From Hexactinellida sp. DTS-2022 (lineage: Eukaryota; Porifera; Hexactinellida): a DNA stretch of 64,000 nucleotides. Shown piece by piece: positions 42,544 through 54,708 of the stretch. Numbering within the stretch: the first letter of the stretch is position 1; each line of letters starts with the position of its first letter. Where the stretch lies: assembly GCA_028753945.1 (NCBI GenBank), contig JAPNXP010000001.1, forward strand, positions 12,514,501-12,578,500, read 5' to 3'. Under the pieces are notes generated by a model. That model was given only the letters and a program-made list of their open reading frames with translations. It made no database searches and was not told the DNA's origin. The translations under genes were made by a program, and so were the position numbers.

Positions 42544-43847
42544 ATGATATTAAAAATTATCCTAAACTCAGTGTTTTTAACTATTTTCCTAATATTCAGT
42601 GGATACTGGGGGTTTATTTTCGCCAGGAGAATCCATTGCTGCAGAAAATACAAGAGAGGAGTAGCGAGATGTCTCTCAGGTGATTCAGGTTATTTAAATA
42701 AACAATTCTACTATCATTATGAAACTGAAATATGGAAAATACTCTACTACTCTTGATAAATATATCTGAGATCATTGCTGGGATAGTATTTTTGGCATCA
42801 AGTACCATTTATAATTTCCTTTCCAAACATAAAGCAAGTACAGGTAAACCTCCCAAAGCGGCGCCCATCGGGAGAATGATTTTGTGCCGCTTCTCGGAGG
42901 TTGCCGCTTTGGGAGGTTGCTCGTAAGGTAAAACTCCCAAAGCGGCACCCATCGGGAGAATGATTTTGTGCCGCTTCTCGGAGGTTGCCGCTACTCGGAG
43001 GTGCCGCTTTGGGAGGTTTACCTGTAATAATACACTCGCGTTACCATTCACTGATTGTACAAGTTATCACAAGCCTGCACTGAATCAAGTTGATATTGTA
43101 TACACGGAAATTCCTTCCTTAAATGGACTTAACTCCATAGCGAGATCTTTTGCGTTATTTGTGTTTGCTTTCAGTGCATGTTTGATGAATTATCTGATTA
43201 TTCGTATGAAAAAAATCAAACAACCGTACAACACATTGAATTCTCGACTTTTATTAATTATAACCACATTGTTAAGTACAGTCATCATCCTAACTGGGGT
43301 TATACAATACACCACAGTTATTAGTACCGTAATGTTCGTCGTTATTGTACTCACATATTTCTGTATATTTGTTCGCACTTCCAAATGATTCAAATGTGCC
43401 TTGCTCCAGAGAGCTTTGGAGCGTCTCACACAACACGGTTACAACAAAGAAGAGATGAAACAATACAGATACTGCAAGCACACTCTAGATATTATAACAT
43501 GGGTATACCTTTTCATAATATTAACAGAGGTCTTAATTAATCTTCAAGAATTATTGATTAGTGCATTATTCTTTGGAGACTGTTATTTCCCGTTTAGTTT
43601 GTTCAGTTCGTTAAACTATGTTATCCAAACTGAAGAAACTGTTGAAACATTTTTGAAAGTAATGCAATATACGGAATTGATTGGCAAAGTTATTCTCTTT
43701 CTATCATTATCATTATTCCTGTTGCCATTCGTATTCGTCACAATCTGTATTTGGATTAAACATATTTATAAGTTTATTTATGGCACAAAGAAAATACAGT
43801 ATACTACTGCAAATAAAGACTTGGAAGAGTTATTAATTAATAATTAA
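42544..43847 (+). pseudogene. Broken seven-helix membrane protein gene
   Basis: The reading starts at ATG 42544 (one helix, then Cys/Arg/Lys-rich loop), changes frame near 42732, continues with a second helix to a MITE insertion at 42841-43024, resumes to a TGA at 43386-43388 and continues in the same frame to the TAA at 43847. About seven hydrophobic helices are seen in total. Loop features such as a charged helix before helix 6 (RALERLTQHGYNKEEMKQY) parallel the intact gene at 57606-58736 (LREIKLFGNSKRLYREQ), so they are likely relatives. The family is not one I recognise; a chemoreceptor-like role would be speculation. Three independent lesions make a pseudogene the best call. Confidence 0.65.
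42841..43024. mobile_element. TA-flanked MITE inside the 7TM pseudogene
   Basis: The ends CAGGTAAACCTCCCAAAGCG and its complement CGCTTTGGGAGGTTTACCTG are perfect over 20 bp. TA duplications lie at 42839-42840 and 43025-43026. The interior is an internal tandem duplication (CGGGAGAATGATTTTGTGCC appears twice). Net length gained is 186 bp, a multiple of three, but it brings in a stop. Confidence 0.85.
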
Positions 43848-44029
43848 TTCACCCGTTATTTTATATTTCTTGGAATTAATGCCTACTATATCCATATAAT
43901 ATTTGGTGCCTAATATTTATACAAAAATATTAGTGTGTGTTTATATGCTCATTTTTATTTGGAGAGTGTTGTAATATTGAAGTATTTCAATACAATGAAA
44001 CTAGTAGATAATGAGCTATAAGATAATTA

Positions 44030-44360
44030 CAATCGACTCCGCTTAATTCGAAAAAATCTCCAAATCAAAATCTATTCAAAGAGATAAGCTAATGTTTATT
44101 TTATTTCGTTAATTGAAACAATGTCAGGCCCGAGGTGTCGAGTTTATGGAAATCGACTATGTTCATAGCGTTGCAAATGTCTCTTAAGTCCTTAACTCGA
44201 AATTAGTTGTACAACTCCCGTTATAACGAAGTGCTTTGGACCGTAGTTTCATTTCGTTATAAGCGGAGTTCGATCTTAAAAGAGTTCATTAAAAGCTGAT
44301 TTCCTTGTAACCGGAGTTCATTATAAACGGATTTCGTTATAAGCAGAATTCGTTATAATC
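44030..44360. repeat. Remnants of pogo-like MITEs
   Basis: Several partial copies of CGTTATAACGAAGTGCTT and GTTATAAGCGGA words, without clear ends. The following CCGGTGACCCGG palindromes (44500-44740) are another simple repeat. Confidence 0.45.
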
Positions 44361-44822
44361 GGAGTGAAATCAATAGCTTAGAAGCAAGGTTGAAACCGCT
44401 CGAATCGATGCCCTACCGAATACGAATACTGATATTTGGTTGAATAACCGAATACAAATACTGATAATTTACGGTTACGTCAACCGAATTAGGCTTGGAC
44501 CGGGTCAAGATTTCATGACCCGGTGACCCGGTCGACCCGGTAAGCTCAGACCCGGTGACCCGGCTGATCCGTTAAGTAAGTATACTGTGACAGCGATAAC
44601 AAAGAAATTTCAATTGAAGTACTATGTCTCATAAATATTAAACGACTTACTATATTAATAATTCTACAAACCAATAAAATTTATTAGCATTACTGTGAAG
44701 AATCGGGTAAAATCAAAATTAAGTGACCCGAATGACCCGGTGACCGTCATGGATAGATATTACCCATGGTTAATTATGGTTATAGTAATAGAGTTAGTAA
44801 GCCGTCATACAACAGTACTAAC

Positions 44823-45238
44823 TAGGGCTTTTCATGAGTCACCGGCGAGTCAACTGAGTCTGAATCAATGACTCGCGAGTCATCAAGTCCATCAGATGAT
44901 ATACAGTAGAGCCTCTGAACAACGGACACCTTGGGACCGGAACTGTTGTCCGTTATTTAGAGGTTGTCCGCTATTTAGAGGTTGCTTTTCTATTAGACAT
45001 ATGCTAAATAAATAAATCCGTGCCACGAGGGTTGTCCGTTATTTAGAGGTTGTCCGCTATTTGGAGTGTCCGTTATGGGAGGCTCCACTGTATTTTGATA
45101 ATCATGGGTTTTTCGAATTCTGATTACAATCAGATTAGTAATAGAATATACAGGTACAGTATATACTTAATTTCCAATGCTTATTCTTACCATAGGTACA
45201 CATCGATAATCATAATTCGCGAGTCATGAAAAGCCCTG
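44823..45238. mobile_element. hAT-type MITE (TAGGGCTTTTCATGA), host of one element and invaded at its flank
   Basis: The ends TAGGGCTTTTCATGAGTCA and CGAGTCATGAAAAGCCCTG are inverted. Left duplication GTACTAAC is at 44815-44822. The right duplication is split: G at 45239 plus TA, then CTAAC at 45916-45920, because another element (45242-45913) inserted at the TA inside it. Put back together it is again GTACTAAC. It also carries the CAGTAGAGCCTC element (44904-45090). Confidence 0.82.
44904..45090. mobile_element. CAGTAGAGCCTC MITE, copy 2 (uninterrupted)
   Basis: TA duplications at 44902-44903 and 45091-45092. Same ends as 1936-2298, but with the empty site GTTGTCCG at 45031-45038. Confidence 0.85.
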
Positions 45239-45241
45239 GTA

Positions 45242-45913
45242 CTGTCACGCCAAAATTGGTCCGGGTAAAAAGTGGTCCGGCCGGACCACTTTTGACTGCC
45301 AAAACTGGTCCGGGACCAATTTTGGCCGGCCATAAATGGTCCGGTCGGACTAGCTTTGGTCGCCAAAAATGGTCCGGCCGGACCAGTTTTGGTCGCCAAA
45401 GGCGGTCCCCATTGGCCAAAGGTGGTCCCCGCCGGACCAGTTTTTGGCAGCCATTCCAAGACAATAATCATAGAGCTTTTTATCATTCATCAATACAAGA
45501 ATACATAGAGATGCAAATGTTTTCACAATAGTCAATAATACACAATTACAAAGTTGATTCTTTACACCGTAACTCCATGTCTCCATATATCACAATTACA
45601 AAACCAATTCTTTTCACTATTATTCATGCCTTCATACATACTTACAAGTGACTCCTTTTTCCCCTGATCCATAGTAGACAATTAGAAAAAGATACATTTT
45701 CAATTTAATAATTGATCGTCCTATACAATTTCGCACTAGTGGGAGGTTTGTTATAGCAACTTTAGTGCGATCTAGCAAAAAGTTTAGGCCGGACCTATTT
45801 TAGCAAGCTAGGACCATTTATGGCAGGCCAAAATTGGTCCCGGACCATTTTTGGCCGAGCCAAAATTGGTCCGACCGGACCAGTTTTGGCCCGGACCAAT
45901 TTTTTCGTGACAG
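45242..45913. mobile_element. GGTCC foldback element with TA duplication
   Basis: The outer ends CTGTCACG and CGTGACAG are followed by ..AAAATTGGTCCGG and its complement. TA duplications at 45240-45241 and 45914-45915. The body is a string of self-complementary modules (TGGTCCGGCCGGACCA and variants), interrupted by about 300 bp of AT-rich sequence at 45455-45775. Long open frames on both strands are by-products of the repeated module. Confidence 0.75.
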
Positions 45914-45968
45914 TACTAACGAGGTTCTACTGTACTTATTATTCCTTTGATATAACTACAGTTATCGA

Positions 45969-46152
45969 ATACAGTAAACTCTCGTTATAACGAAGTGCTT
46001 GGGACCTGTAAATTCCTTCGGTATATCCGGATATTCGTTATAACTTATAACGGATATTAATTAATGCATTTAGTGCTCTGGGGGGAAATCTCCATTCCGT
46101 TATAAGCGGTTATTTCGCTATATCCGACTTGATTATAACGGGAATTTAATTA
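45969..46152. mobile_element. pogo-like MITE (CTCTCGTTATAACGAAG family)
   Basis: It runs from TACAGTAAACTCTCGTTATA to TATAACGGGAATTTAATTACA, imperfect inverted ends. It is the best reference copy for the family member split at 26671/32539. Confidence 0.7.
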
Positions 46153-46199
46153 CAGCAAACTCTCGTGAGTACGAACACCAGGGAATCCATGTCTTAAGT

Positions 46200-46529
46200 C
46201 AGGGGTCGGCAATTATGTTTCACTATTACCCCATTTCAGTGCTCAGCTCATCACTGTTACCCCGAATCCAGAAACTATATTGATAAACACAAAGAACAAG
46301 CGGTTTCATTTATAGACGAGACAACAGGAGTAAAACTACTGAATTTAATTCTGTTCATAGCGCCATGTATAATGTCTAAAGTGGCACTTGCTACCCTTAA
46401 TAATATCAGCAAACTGTGGCTGTATTTTGACAGTTGACATCTTATATCGCTTTCCGGAAGGTCTCGTTATCCCCAGAAAACCTGAAATTACCCCCGATGG
46501 GGTAATTTACCCCTAATTTCCGACCACTA
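46200..46529. mobile_element. hAT-like MITE (CAGGGGTCGGCAATTA)
   Basis: The ends CAGGGGTCGGCAATTA and TAATTTCCGACCACTA are inverted with three mismatches. TTACCCC words follow on both arms. No duplication is visible. Confidence 0.55.
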
Positions 46530-46979
46530 CTCGTTCTACTGACGCAACCAGCTTAGAGAATACAGATCTTCCTCATGGACACGTTATTTCGCTTGCTCGT
46601 ATACCAGGAGGATATTATTGCTAACTGGAGGGACAAAGAATATCAGGTAGACATAGTTATGAAGTGGTACCGGAATCTATGTCTTAAGCTAATTAATACG
46701 AATTCCGGATAAAGAGTACACATTTTGATTATCCCTGTTGTTCCTATTAACGGGGTCTACTGTATTTTGTTTGAAGAATAAGCGAGTGCGTTATGTGCTG
46801 ATAAAAGGTATGAAAACGCCGTAGCGGGGAAGGAATAGCTGTAAATAACTAATATAATCTAATATCTGTATAACGGGACAAATGCATTGAATTGCTAACT
46901 AGAGTATTTATGCTATTTGCGACCTATATTCTTGTTTAATGTGATATTCACTGTAAGTAGTGAGCTAAGTTAAGACTAC

Positions 46980-47225
46980 AATCATCATTAGATAATAGTT
47001 TATGGGAAATAATCGATTTACTTTATAAATATAATTAATTACTTAATATAATTCATTTATTGTAATATAATTCATTTATGGGAAATAATTCATTTACTTA
47101 ATATAATTCATTTATGGGAAATAATTCATTTACTTTATTATAATTCATTTATGGGAAATAATTAATTTACTTTATTATAATTCATTTATGGAAAATAATT
47201 AATTTGCTTTAATATATTTATTTTA
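46980..47225 (+). repeat. Minisatellite, ~38-bp AT-rich unit
   Basis: Five to six copies of TTCATTTATGGGAAATAATT with TTACTTTATTATAA in between. It is followed at 47235-47370 by a pogo-like end (TACAGTACACCCTCGCTATT). Confidence 0.75.
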
Positions 47226-47519
47226 CTGTAATACAGTACACCCTCGCTATTCCGAACAGGAGAAACCAAAATATTCTTCTAATAAATGTGGGAAAAAAGT
47301 ATAAAAAATATGTCTCAAGCAAGTATTTTAAGGAGTACACTAGATGTTTAGTGCGGATTAACTAGGTTTGTACAAGTTTGGTTCGGATTATCGGATTATT
47401 TATGGGAATATAGCTATTTACGGTAGTTAGAGTACTGTAGCGATAATGTTAATATATCGGCTGGCAGCTAAACATATAAATACGTTCGACTTGAGCTGTT
47501 ATGATAAGATAGCTTAGAT

Positions 47520-50288
47520 CAGTGGTTCAACCTTTTTTTTGTGGCAGCACGCTGAACCCTACATGTCTAATTCCTCTACGATTATATTTATAACAAATTT
47601 TATTACATTTATTTATTAACTATTACAGTTTCAATGTGAGATCTGTGATTGTTTACTTTTGCATATTTCTTTTATTCGTGGCCTGATAGTCAATAAGCTG
47701 TTAATTAAAGATTGTATTTCCGATTGTCAACGACCTAGCTTCGAGATTAATGCACATCTTTCATACCTGTCAACTTTGTCCCGACAAATCCCTGGACGCA
47801 TGCCAACAATTCCTCTAGACATTGGTTCATTTCCCTGGACATATTCCTTGTGGGGTCGAACGTCAAAGAATTTTTGCTCGTTCGCTGCTTGAACATCACA
47901 TTTTCAAATGTAAAAAATAAGCGATGAAAGAACCAATAATTAGTCATTGCTTTTCCCCCAATTCCTGGACAAAATGTAGAAAATACTGCACGACTGGACA
48001 AACATTTCAATTCATCAACAAAGATCGCAGTACAGACTTCAAGGAGGCTAGCGTAGCTGGGTTGTATCCTGCCATTTAAAATATGGAAGGATAGCTGGCT
48101 TATTTGGAAGTAGTTATAATTGTGAGGCATTCTAAGATTATTCAGATCAAATAAATGACTGATGATCACCTGCACAAAACGTTAGTATTATTTCATAGAC
48201 AGAAATGAAGCCTAACTTAGGTGTCATTTTAAAGAACAATCAAACAATTCAAGCCTGCAAATATTATAATATCAGGCCCATAGCAAGACAAATACTATAT
48301 GTGCACTAAGTGATGTCACGTTAGTGTGATTTAATTATAGTACCCGAATATTGATAAGGCTACCTAAATATTGGTGCGGGCTAACCTGCTCCTACGGCCA
48401 TGGATAATATATTTAGCACAAAAAATATATCGATACTATTAAAACACAAGCGTGGGTGTATATATATATACAAAACATGTCTTTTTATCAACGATAAAGG
48501 GACATATTTTAAAAAGTTTGCTTTTTTTCAACACAATTTAGATAAAAAAAAGCTCGATTCCTTATAAGGGAATCCACCATAAAAGTGTCTTTTATGGAGT
48601 ATTTTTCCAAAAATATGTCCCTTTATCGTCGATAAAGGGACATGTTCTAGTGGTATATTTGTTTGTATGTTACGAGTTGATTGAAGAAAGTGGACGGTTT
48701 CCAAATGTGATTTTTGGCATATAGGGGTAACTTATGGCAGCCGCCAACAAGTTGAGGTTTTCACTCAAAATTTCTCACACGGGTCACAGCTCGAAAAGTT
48801 ATGACGTGATTGCATAGACTCCTTAAGTAAAGGACTGGAACGTCGCGATCTCGGGGGTTTTAACTTGAGTCTGAGAGGCTCCAATTATAAAAATTGATAA
48901 AGCATTAAGTTTCCGGTCTCCAAATGTGATTTTTGGCATATAGGGGTAACTTTTGGCACCCGTCAACAATTTGAGGTTTTCACTCAAAATTTCTCACACC
49001 TCGACAAGTTATGACGTCATTGTCACATTTCGAGAACCCTGAAAAGTCACTTAATCGCACATAATTCACGCACTCTGAGAGATAAAAATCTGAAAATTTA
49101 ATAGAACATGCATATTAATGATGCGGACACTTTGGTCACGCAGATTGCCAATATGCTTAATTATTATCACATGATGACGTAATCACTAAAATTTCACATT
49201 TTTAAATTTGACTATTTAGGCCTATTTACTCTTTATAATCAATGTTATAAGTGTGTAAACCATACACCAACCGCAAAGCGGTTGGTATGTGGTTGGGTTC
49301 TGCCGCAAAGCGACCTAGCAAGCGAAGCGCACTAGTATATATAGATATACTGTAGAATCAATCTATATAGATACTAGCGTGCTTTGCGGAAGAACCAACC
49401 ACATTCCAACCGCTTTTCGATTGGTGTATGGTTTATACACTTATAACATTGTTTATAAAGCGTAAATAGACCTAAATAGTCAAATTTATAAATGTGAAAT
49501 TTTAGTGATTACGTCATCATGTGATAATGATTAAGCATATTGGCAATCTGGTGTTACCAAAGTGTCCGCATCATTAATGTGCATGTTCTACTAAATCTTC
49601 AGATTTTATCTCTTATTTGCGCGAATTATGTGCGATTAAGTGACTTTGCAGGGTTCTCGAAATGTGACAATGACGTCATAACTTGTCGAGGTGTGAGAAA
49701 TTTTGAGTGAAAACCTCAAATTGTTGACGGGTGCCAAAAGTTACCCCTATATGCCAAAAATCACATTTGGAGACCGGAAACTTAATGCTTTATCACTTTT
49801 TATAATTGGAGCCTCTCAGACTCAAGTTAAAACCCCCCCGAGATCGCGACGTTCCAGTCCTTTACTTAAGGAGTCTTTGCGTCGTTGTCACATTTCGAGA
49901 ACCTCGAAAATTCACTTAATCGCACATAATTCGCGCCTTCTAAGAGTAAAATATGAAAATTTAATAGAACATGCACATTAATGATGCGGACACGTTGTTC
50001 ACACCAGATCACCAATATGCTTACTCATTATCGCATGATGACGTATTCATTAAAATTTCACATTGTTACTTTGACTATTTAGGCCTATTTACGCTTTATA
50101 ATCAATATTAGGAGTATATAAAACACACACCAACCGCGAAGCGATTGGTGTGTGGTTGTGTTCTGCCGCGTAGCGACCTATCAAGCGAAGCGCGCTAGTT
50201 ATGTTAATTCCTTAATCTTAATGCGGCTCACTAGATTAATAGAAAACTAATATTTGGCTCTCAGAAGAAAAAGGTTGAAGACCCCTGG
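47520..50288. mobile_element. Possible hAT element ends around a repeat island
   Basis: CAGTGGTTCAACCTTTTTTT at 47520 and AAAAAGGTTGAAGACCCCTG ending at 50287 are inverted relatives and could be the two ends of one hAT element. No matching 8-bp flank was found (GCTTAGAT against GTATATTG). The internal 47.6-48.2 kb has short open frames without recognisable transposase motifs. The rest is later insertions. Confidence 0.4.
48816..49876. repeat. Long inverted repeat (~510-bp arms)
   Basis: Arms 48816-49338 and 49370-49876 read as near-identical inverted copies (AGACTCCTTAAGTAAAGG.. to ..TAGTAT) with a ~30-bp AT-rich spacer. Each arm ends in a CCAACCGC..GCGGTTGG small hairpin and a GCAAAGCG block. 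A third, direct copy of the inner part lies at 49878-50199. Upstream, 48470-48650 holds further small palindromes (ATAAAGGGACAT on both strands). It is a second repeat family with GC-rich hairpin ends, like the GAGCCC family. No coding sequence. Confidence 0.75.
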
Positions 50289-50502
50289 TATATTGCATTG
50301 TATGTCTTGGCTCATATTATATTACATGGTATGTACTTGGTTCATATAATATCACATTGTATGTACGTATACTTGGTTCATATTATATTACATGATGTAT
50401 GTACATTAATACTACATGATGTATATTATACCCAAAGATTTCCATGATATATTTCTAAAGAAAGGTACTTAATCGATAAATATTGTCTATGAAATTGCAT
50501 AG

Positions 50503-50511
50503 TAATATAAG
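50503..50511 (+). promoter_or_regulatory. TATA-like box upstream of the lectin receptor gene
   Basis: TAATATAAG about 50 bp before the start codon at 50560. The paralogue has TATATAAG at the matching place (59911-59918). The flanking 100 bp is well conserved between the two (AATCGATAAATATTGT, AAATTGCATAG, GAGTTTATCC). Confidence 0.6.
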
Positions 50512-50559
50512 AGTTTATCCTACTATTATTATATAATAATTGTATTATTATTCACCAAC

Positions 50560-53500
50560 ATGAAACTTCTATTCAATTTCAATATTTTGATCCTGATATT
50601 TCTTCAGTTGCATTCACTAGTCAAGTCTCAAGGTAATCATTGTTATTCATTTTGTATAATTTCGAGAATGCTAGTTGTACTAAGCGTAATGAATATTTAA
50701 TAGCGCAACTATGCCCAACTCTATCTTGAAAAAGTACGCATTATATATAGGCCAACGGCTTATTAATGAAATTTAATCTAGATACAGAAATTTGTCTGAT
50801 TCACCAATGCGATACCGAGTTTATGTTTCTAAAAAGATTTGCTATAGTAGTATGTACAATATACTATACTATTAACCTCGATTGTTGTTTGTGTGCACAT
50901 TGTGTTACAGTGATGAGGGAATATAAACCGCATTTATATATGAAAAACAAATATCCAAATCTTATTATAGGTAAACAAGTGTGTAGATTTCGAATTTAGC
51001 ATTTAGAAATTTATTATAATATATGGGATAACAAATTCCGTTATATTACAGAAAAAATATTTTAAAATCATTAAATTACCATAATCATATTCAAACAAGC
51101 ATTTACCAAACTCATTCAGATCAACCATCATTAATCATTTTTTAATTGAATTTCTCTCAATTCTCACAAATGTTCTTTGTACACGGTAGATGTACATTAT
51201 TTAAGTAGGAAACAGTGTCCCATACGGAATCCAACGGTTAAATGGGGGAAGGGACAAAATCTTACAAGAAACTACATTTTGAATATTTTCTATATGAAAC
51301 AAAAAGAAATAATTGAGAGTACGAAAAACTGTTAAAGTATTAATTTAACTCGAATTGTGTAATGTCGCCAATTAAATTATAAGCAAGATTCGTTGCGCAA
51401 TGCAGGAACAAACTCCTCCTATTGCTATGCCACATATGTCACATTTTGCTCACCAATTTCCAACCCTGGAAGCGTTACGTAAATTTTGAACTGCCCATGA
51501 GTGGTTTTAGACTAATTTTCAACTGGTAATATCTTCAAATAATTGAAGTATAAACAAATTTTATGCCGATATTCGTGATCAACATTAAACTTCGCATCAT
51601 TAAGAGATCATTTGAGACAATTTATCCTAGACTGAATACGAATATTTGCATAGAAATAGATGGACATTAATTGTTGAAGATATTTTAACTTAAACAACTT
51701 CAAAACGTGTCCATAAGTGATCAATTGTCGAAACATTTGATTTTCGATTTGACATGACAATATTTTGAAAAATACATAATTTGCATTGAAGAACAAACCT
51801 GGAAAATTAGAAAATTATATTTTTAAAACCAACAACACTATCTGCCACAATAATAGCATGCATTGGCGTATTTTCGTAACCACAGGGCAGTCGAATGGTA
51901 ACTTACAATTATAATGACTACATGAGAACTTGAGAAGGCATAATAATATTGTCAAATATTAAATGGACGTTTGTATGTAGCTCCTTCAAGCGGTTGTGCT
52001 GCAATTTCACATAAAGGGAGATGTTACAACTCTTTCACAAGCTCTGGTATTAACTGGCAAGATGCTAGAAATATGTGTTTAGCGCTGGGAGGAGATCTAG
52101 CTACTGTTACATCTCTCAAAGAGAATACAATGTTGGTCGGCATCAAACCATCTAACTGTTGGATAGGACTCAATGACATAGATATGGAGGGTACTTTTGT
52201 CTGGGCAGATGGTAGCGATAGCACTTATAGAAAGTGGATTCCTGGTCAGCCAGATGATAGTCAGTCTGCTGAAGATTGTGTAGAGATATGGACTGATAAT
52301 AACTGGAATGATAGACCATGTGGATTTTCACAAGGTTGCTATTTCTGTAGCACAACAGGTCAGTAGGTCCCTCGACAAAAATATATACCAAATATTATCT
52401 GTACCAAGATTAGTGGAGTTGTATTTGGGAAGAAAAGTAACACTATCCATTATTCGAGCACGAATAACAAATCACCAGCTGCGAACAAGTAAATCGAAAT
52501 TCTTCTTGTAATCAATGCTTAGACGTTCGGTAGAAAATTGATAAGCTTTGACTTTAAAATCAAAAGAACATTAGTAAATCTAGAAAATAGAGTGTATATG
52601 TTATGGGCAATATGCGAAATTGGGCATTTTGCATAATGCCCAGGCAATATGCAAAATGCTGTTTTTTGTAGCAATTTATTAACTCTTAGGCAATTTGCAA
52701 GATGTTTCATTCGTTGGGAAATTTGCATAATGTGAGCGTATTTATATTGTTAGTGAGCCCATTCGGAGAAGAAATCAGTCCAAACACATACACGCCATTA
52801 AGAGACAACTCATTTCTGTTCAGAAACACTACTCTTTACTGCATAACAGAGACTAAAAACACACCACAAGTAACCTGGAGTTATACAGATCTAAATGGAG
52901 TCAGTACTACTCTCTCTGCTACAACTAATGCTACAACAGGAGTCAGCACTCTCAATGTAACTAGTGACAAGACAGGATACTACAGCTGTATAGTTAGTCA
53001 GAACGGAGGGAACACTAGAACATATGATACTGTTATGCTGGATTTCATTATAGGTATCTTTAGTTTGTGGTATATAAAAATGTAATTACAGCTGTGCGTA
53101 GAGCACCTGTTTGGTAGCACTATATTTTAGAAAAGTGTGATAGAGCCAAGGAATTATCCAGGAGCGCGAGACGCTCCTTTGGAGCATGATTTTTGGAAAA
53201 TTTGAATTTAGGAGCGCGAAAATTTGGAATCCTCCCCAAATACCGTAACATTCATTTGTGATTTAGGCGTATTGAAAATTATATCAGACCAGGATTAGGA
53301 GCGTATTTACAAATAACTGTATAATACACTGGATAGAGCCTCGAAAGGAAAATGCTGTGAGCACAAGTGTAAAATTATCCTTTGAAACTATAGAATTAGA
53401 TCTAATACTATGGATTGAACTCAAATGTAGTAAATAAAGGAAATTATAAACCCATTTATGGCACAAACTAACCCCAATTTGAAATGTGTCCAATGCTAAT

Positions 53501-54708
53501 AGGTTTACAATTCAATTTTCAATCGAATAGAATATAAATTAAACAATGATTACCATATATTCTTCCTGTTATGAAATGTCAAAATCGGTATGAAAATGTT
53601 TTCAAAAATTAGTCAAGAAGTTCTCAGTAAATGGTAAATATGACACAAGATTGTAAATCAACTACTGTATATTAGGTGCTCCAGTCTTAACATTGAATTA
53701 TGGAAGTTCCTATGCATTCTCTCTGCTCCCTCCTGCTATCAACAGAGCTGATATTCCTGTACTCACACAGAATGTAATACTGAGTGCTAATCTAGTTGGA
53801 AGATGGCAGACACCAAATGGCAGCTATGTCGACAGTGATTCTATCACAATACCAACACTCTATGTGTCTCATGCTGGACTGTACAAGTTCTATGTCGCTA
53901 ACTGGAATGGAGTATGGACACTGGCTATTCAGATAGACATATCAACTGTTGGTAAGTTTGCTATAAAGTATTTTGTTGTATTGATCCGACTTAACAGCAA
54001 TATTACCATCTTCTTCTTATAGAAACTTATATACAGACAACCCTCTATCTGACTACAGAAACCACCAGCCAAACTTCAATGCTAGTTGCTTGGAGTCTGT
54101 CAGAAACGAACCCATACAATTCGGAAGGGACATTCTCAGTATATTTTGGGTTTGGGAATTTTGAATTTTATGTTGGTACAACAAAGAATCTTTCTCTTGA
54201 AATAACAGGATTAGTTCCAAACATTAACTATACTGTGCGAGTCGAGCACCAATACCCTTATTCTGCGTATGTCATTTCCGCCACTACTCACCATCTCCTA
54301 GCTCTGAGTGGAGACACCACTACCAATCCAGATACAACAACTGAATCTCCTATTAACACTGAACTGAATACATCCTATTCAATGTACACATTCATAGCTG
54401 TGCTTGCTATATTCGTTACCAACCTATTACTCGTTCTACTAATCTTTGTATTATTTGTGTGTGCTATGAAGAGAGGTAGTAGGAGCAAAGTTAACTCGCG
54501 TAATAATCAAATACAATTGCCCCAGATACATGGTGAAGAGACTTACGAGCAAATGGATACCACCCATTCAATGGCACATAACAATAAGTCGTTTTTGTAC
54601 TCAGAGAGAGTAAACGTTTTTGAGGCAAAACAAAACAATTTAGATCTGAAAGTACCAGTCTCTGATGACTCTGACGGTACTACTAACCGCTTTCGTATAA
54701 ATAATTAG
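50560..54708 (+). CDS. Type I membrane receptor: C-type lectin, Ig, Ig-like, FN3
   Basis: Five exons, all split in phase 1: 50560-50632, 51981-52358, 52754-53053, 53676-53951, 54023-54708; 570 aa. Exon 1 is a signal peptide (hydrophobic core, end near ..SQ). Exon 2 is a C-type lectin domain with WIGLND (85-90), QPD (114-116) and WND (133-135); QPD with WND is the calcium-site pattern linked to galactose-type ligands. Exon 3 is an Ig domain (C, W, YYSC). Exon 4 is Ig-like without the usual cysteine pair. Exon 5 has an FN3 domain (NYTVRV), a Thr-rich stalk, one membrane helix (~463-491) and a ~79-aa tail with tyrosines (TYEQM, FLYSER) that could be phosphorylated. Each domain sits on its own phase-1 exon, which favours shuffling. 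Likely a cell-surface recognition or adhesion receptor. Gene name unknown. Confidence 0.85.

Noticed and set aside
45226-45531. Overlapping ~80-100-codon open frames on both strands
   Set aside because: They arise from the repeated GGTCC module, are repetitive in all frames and lie in a foldback element.
47659-48175. Open frames inside the putative hAT element as a transposase remnant
   Set aside because: No BED finger, no RW motif and no hATC signature could be seen.
49320-50200. Helitron 3' end (GCGAAGCGC..CTAG followed by T)
   Set aside because: The ends CTAG|T and a GC-rich stem are suggestive, but I found no 5'-TC end and no consistent hairpin 10-12 nt from the end, so I did not call a Helitron.
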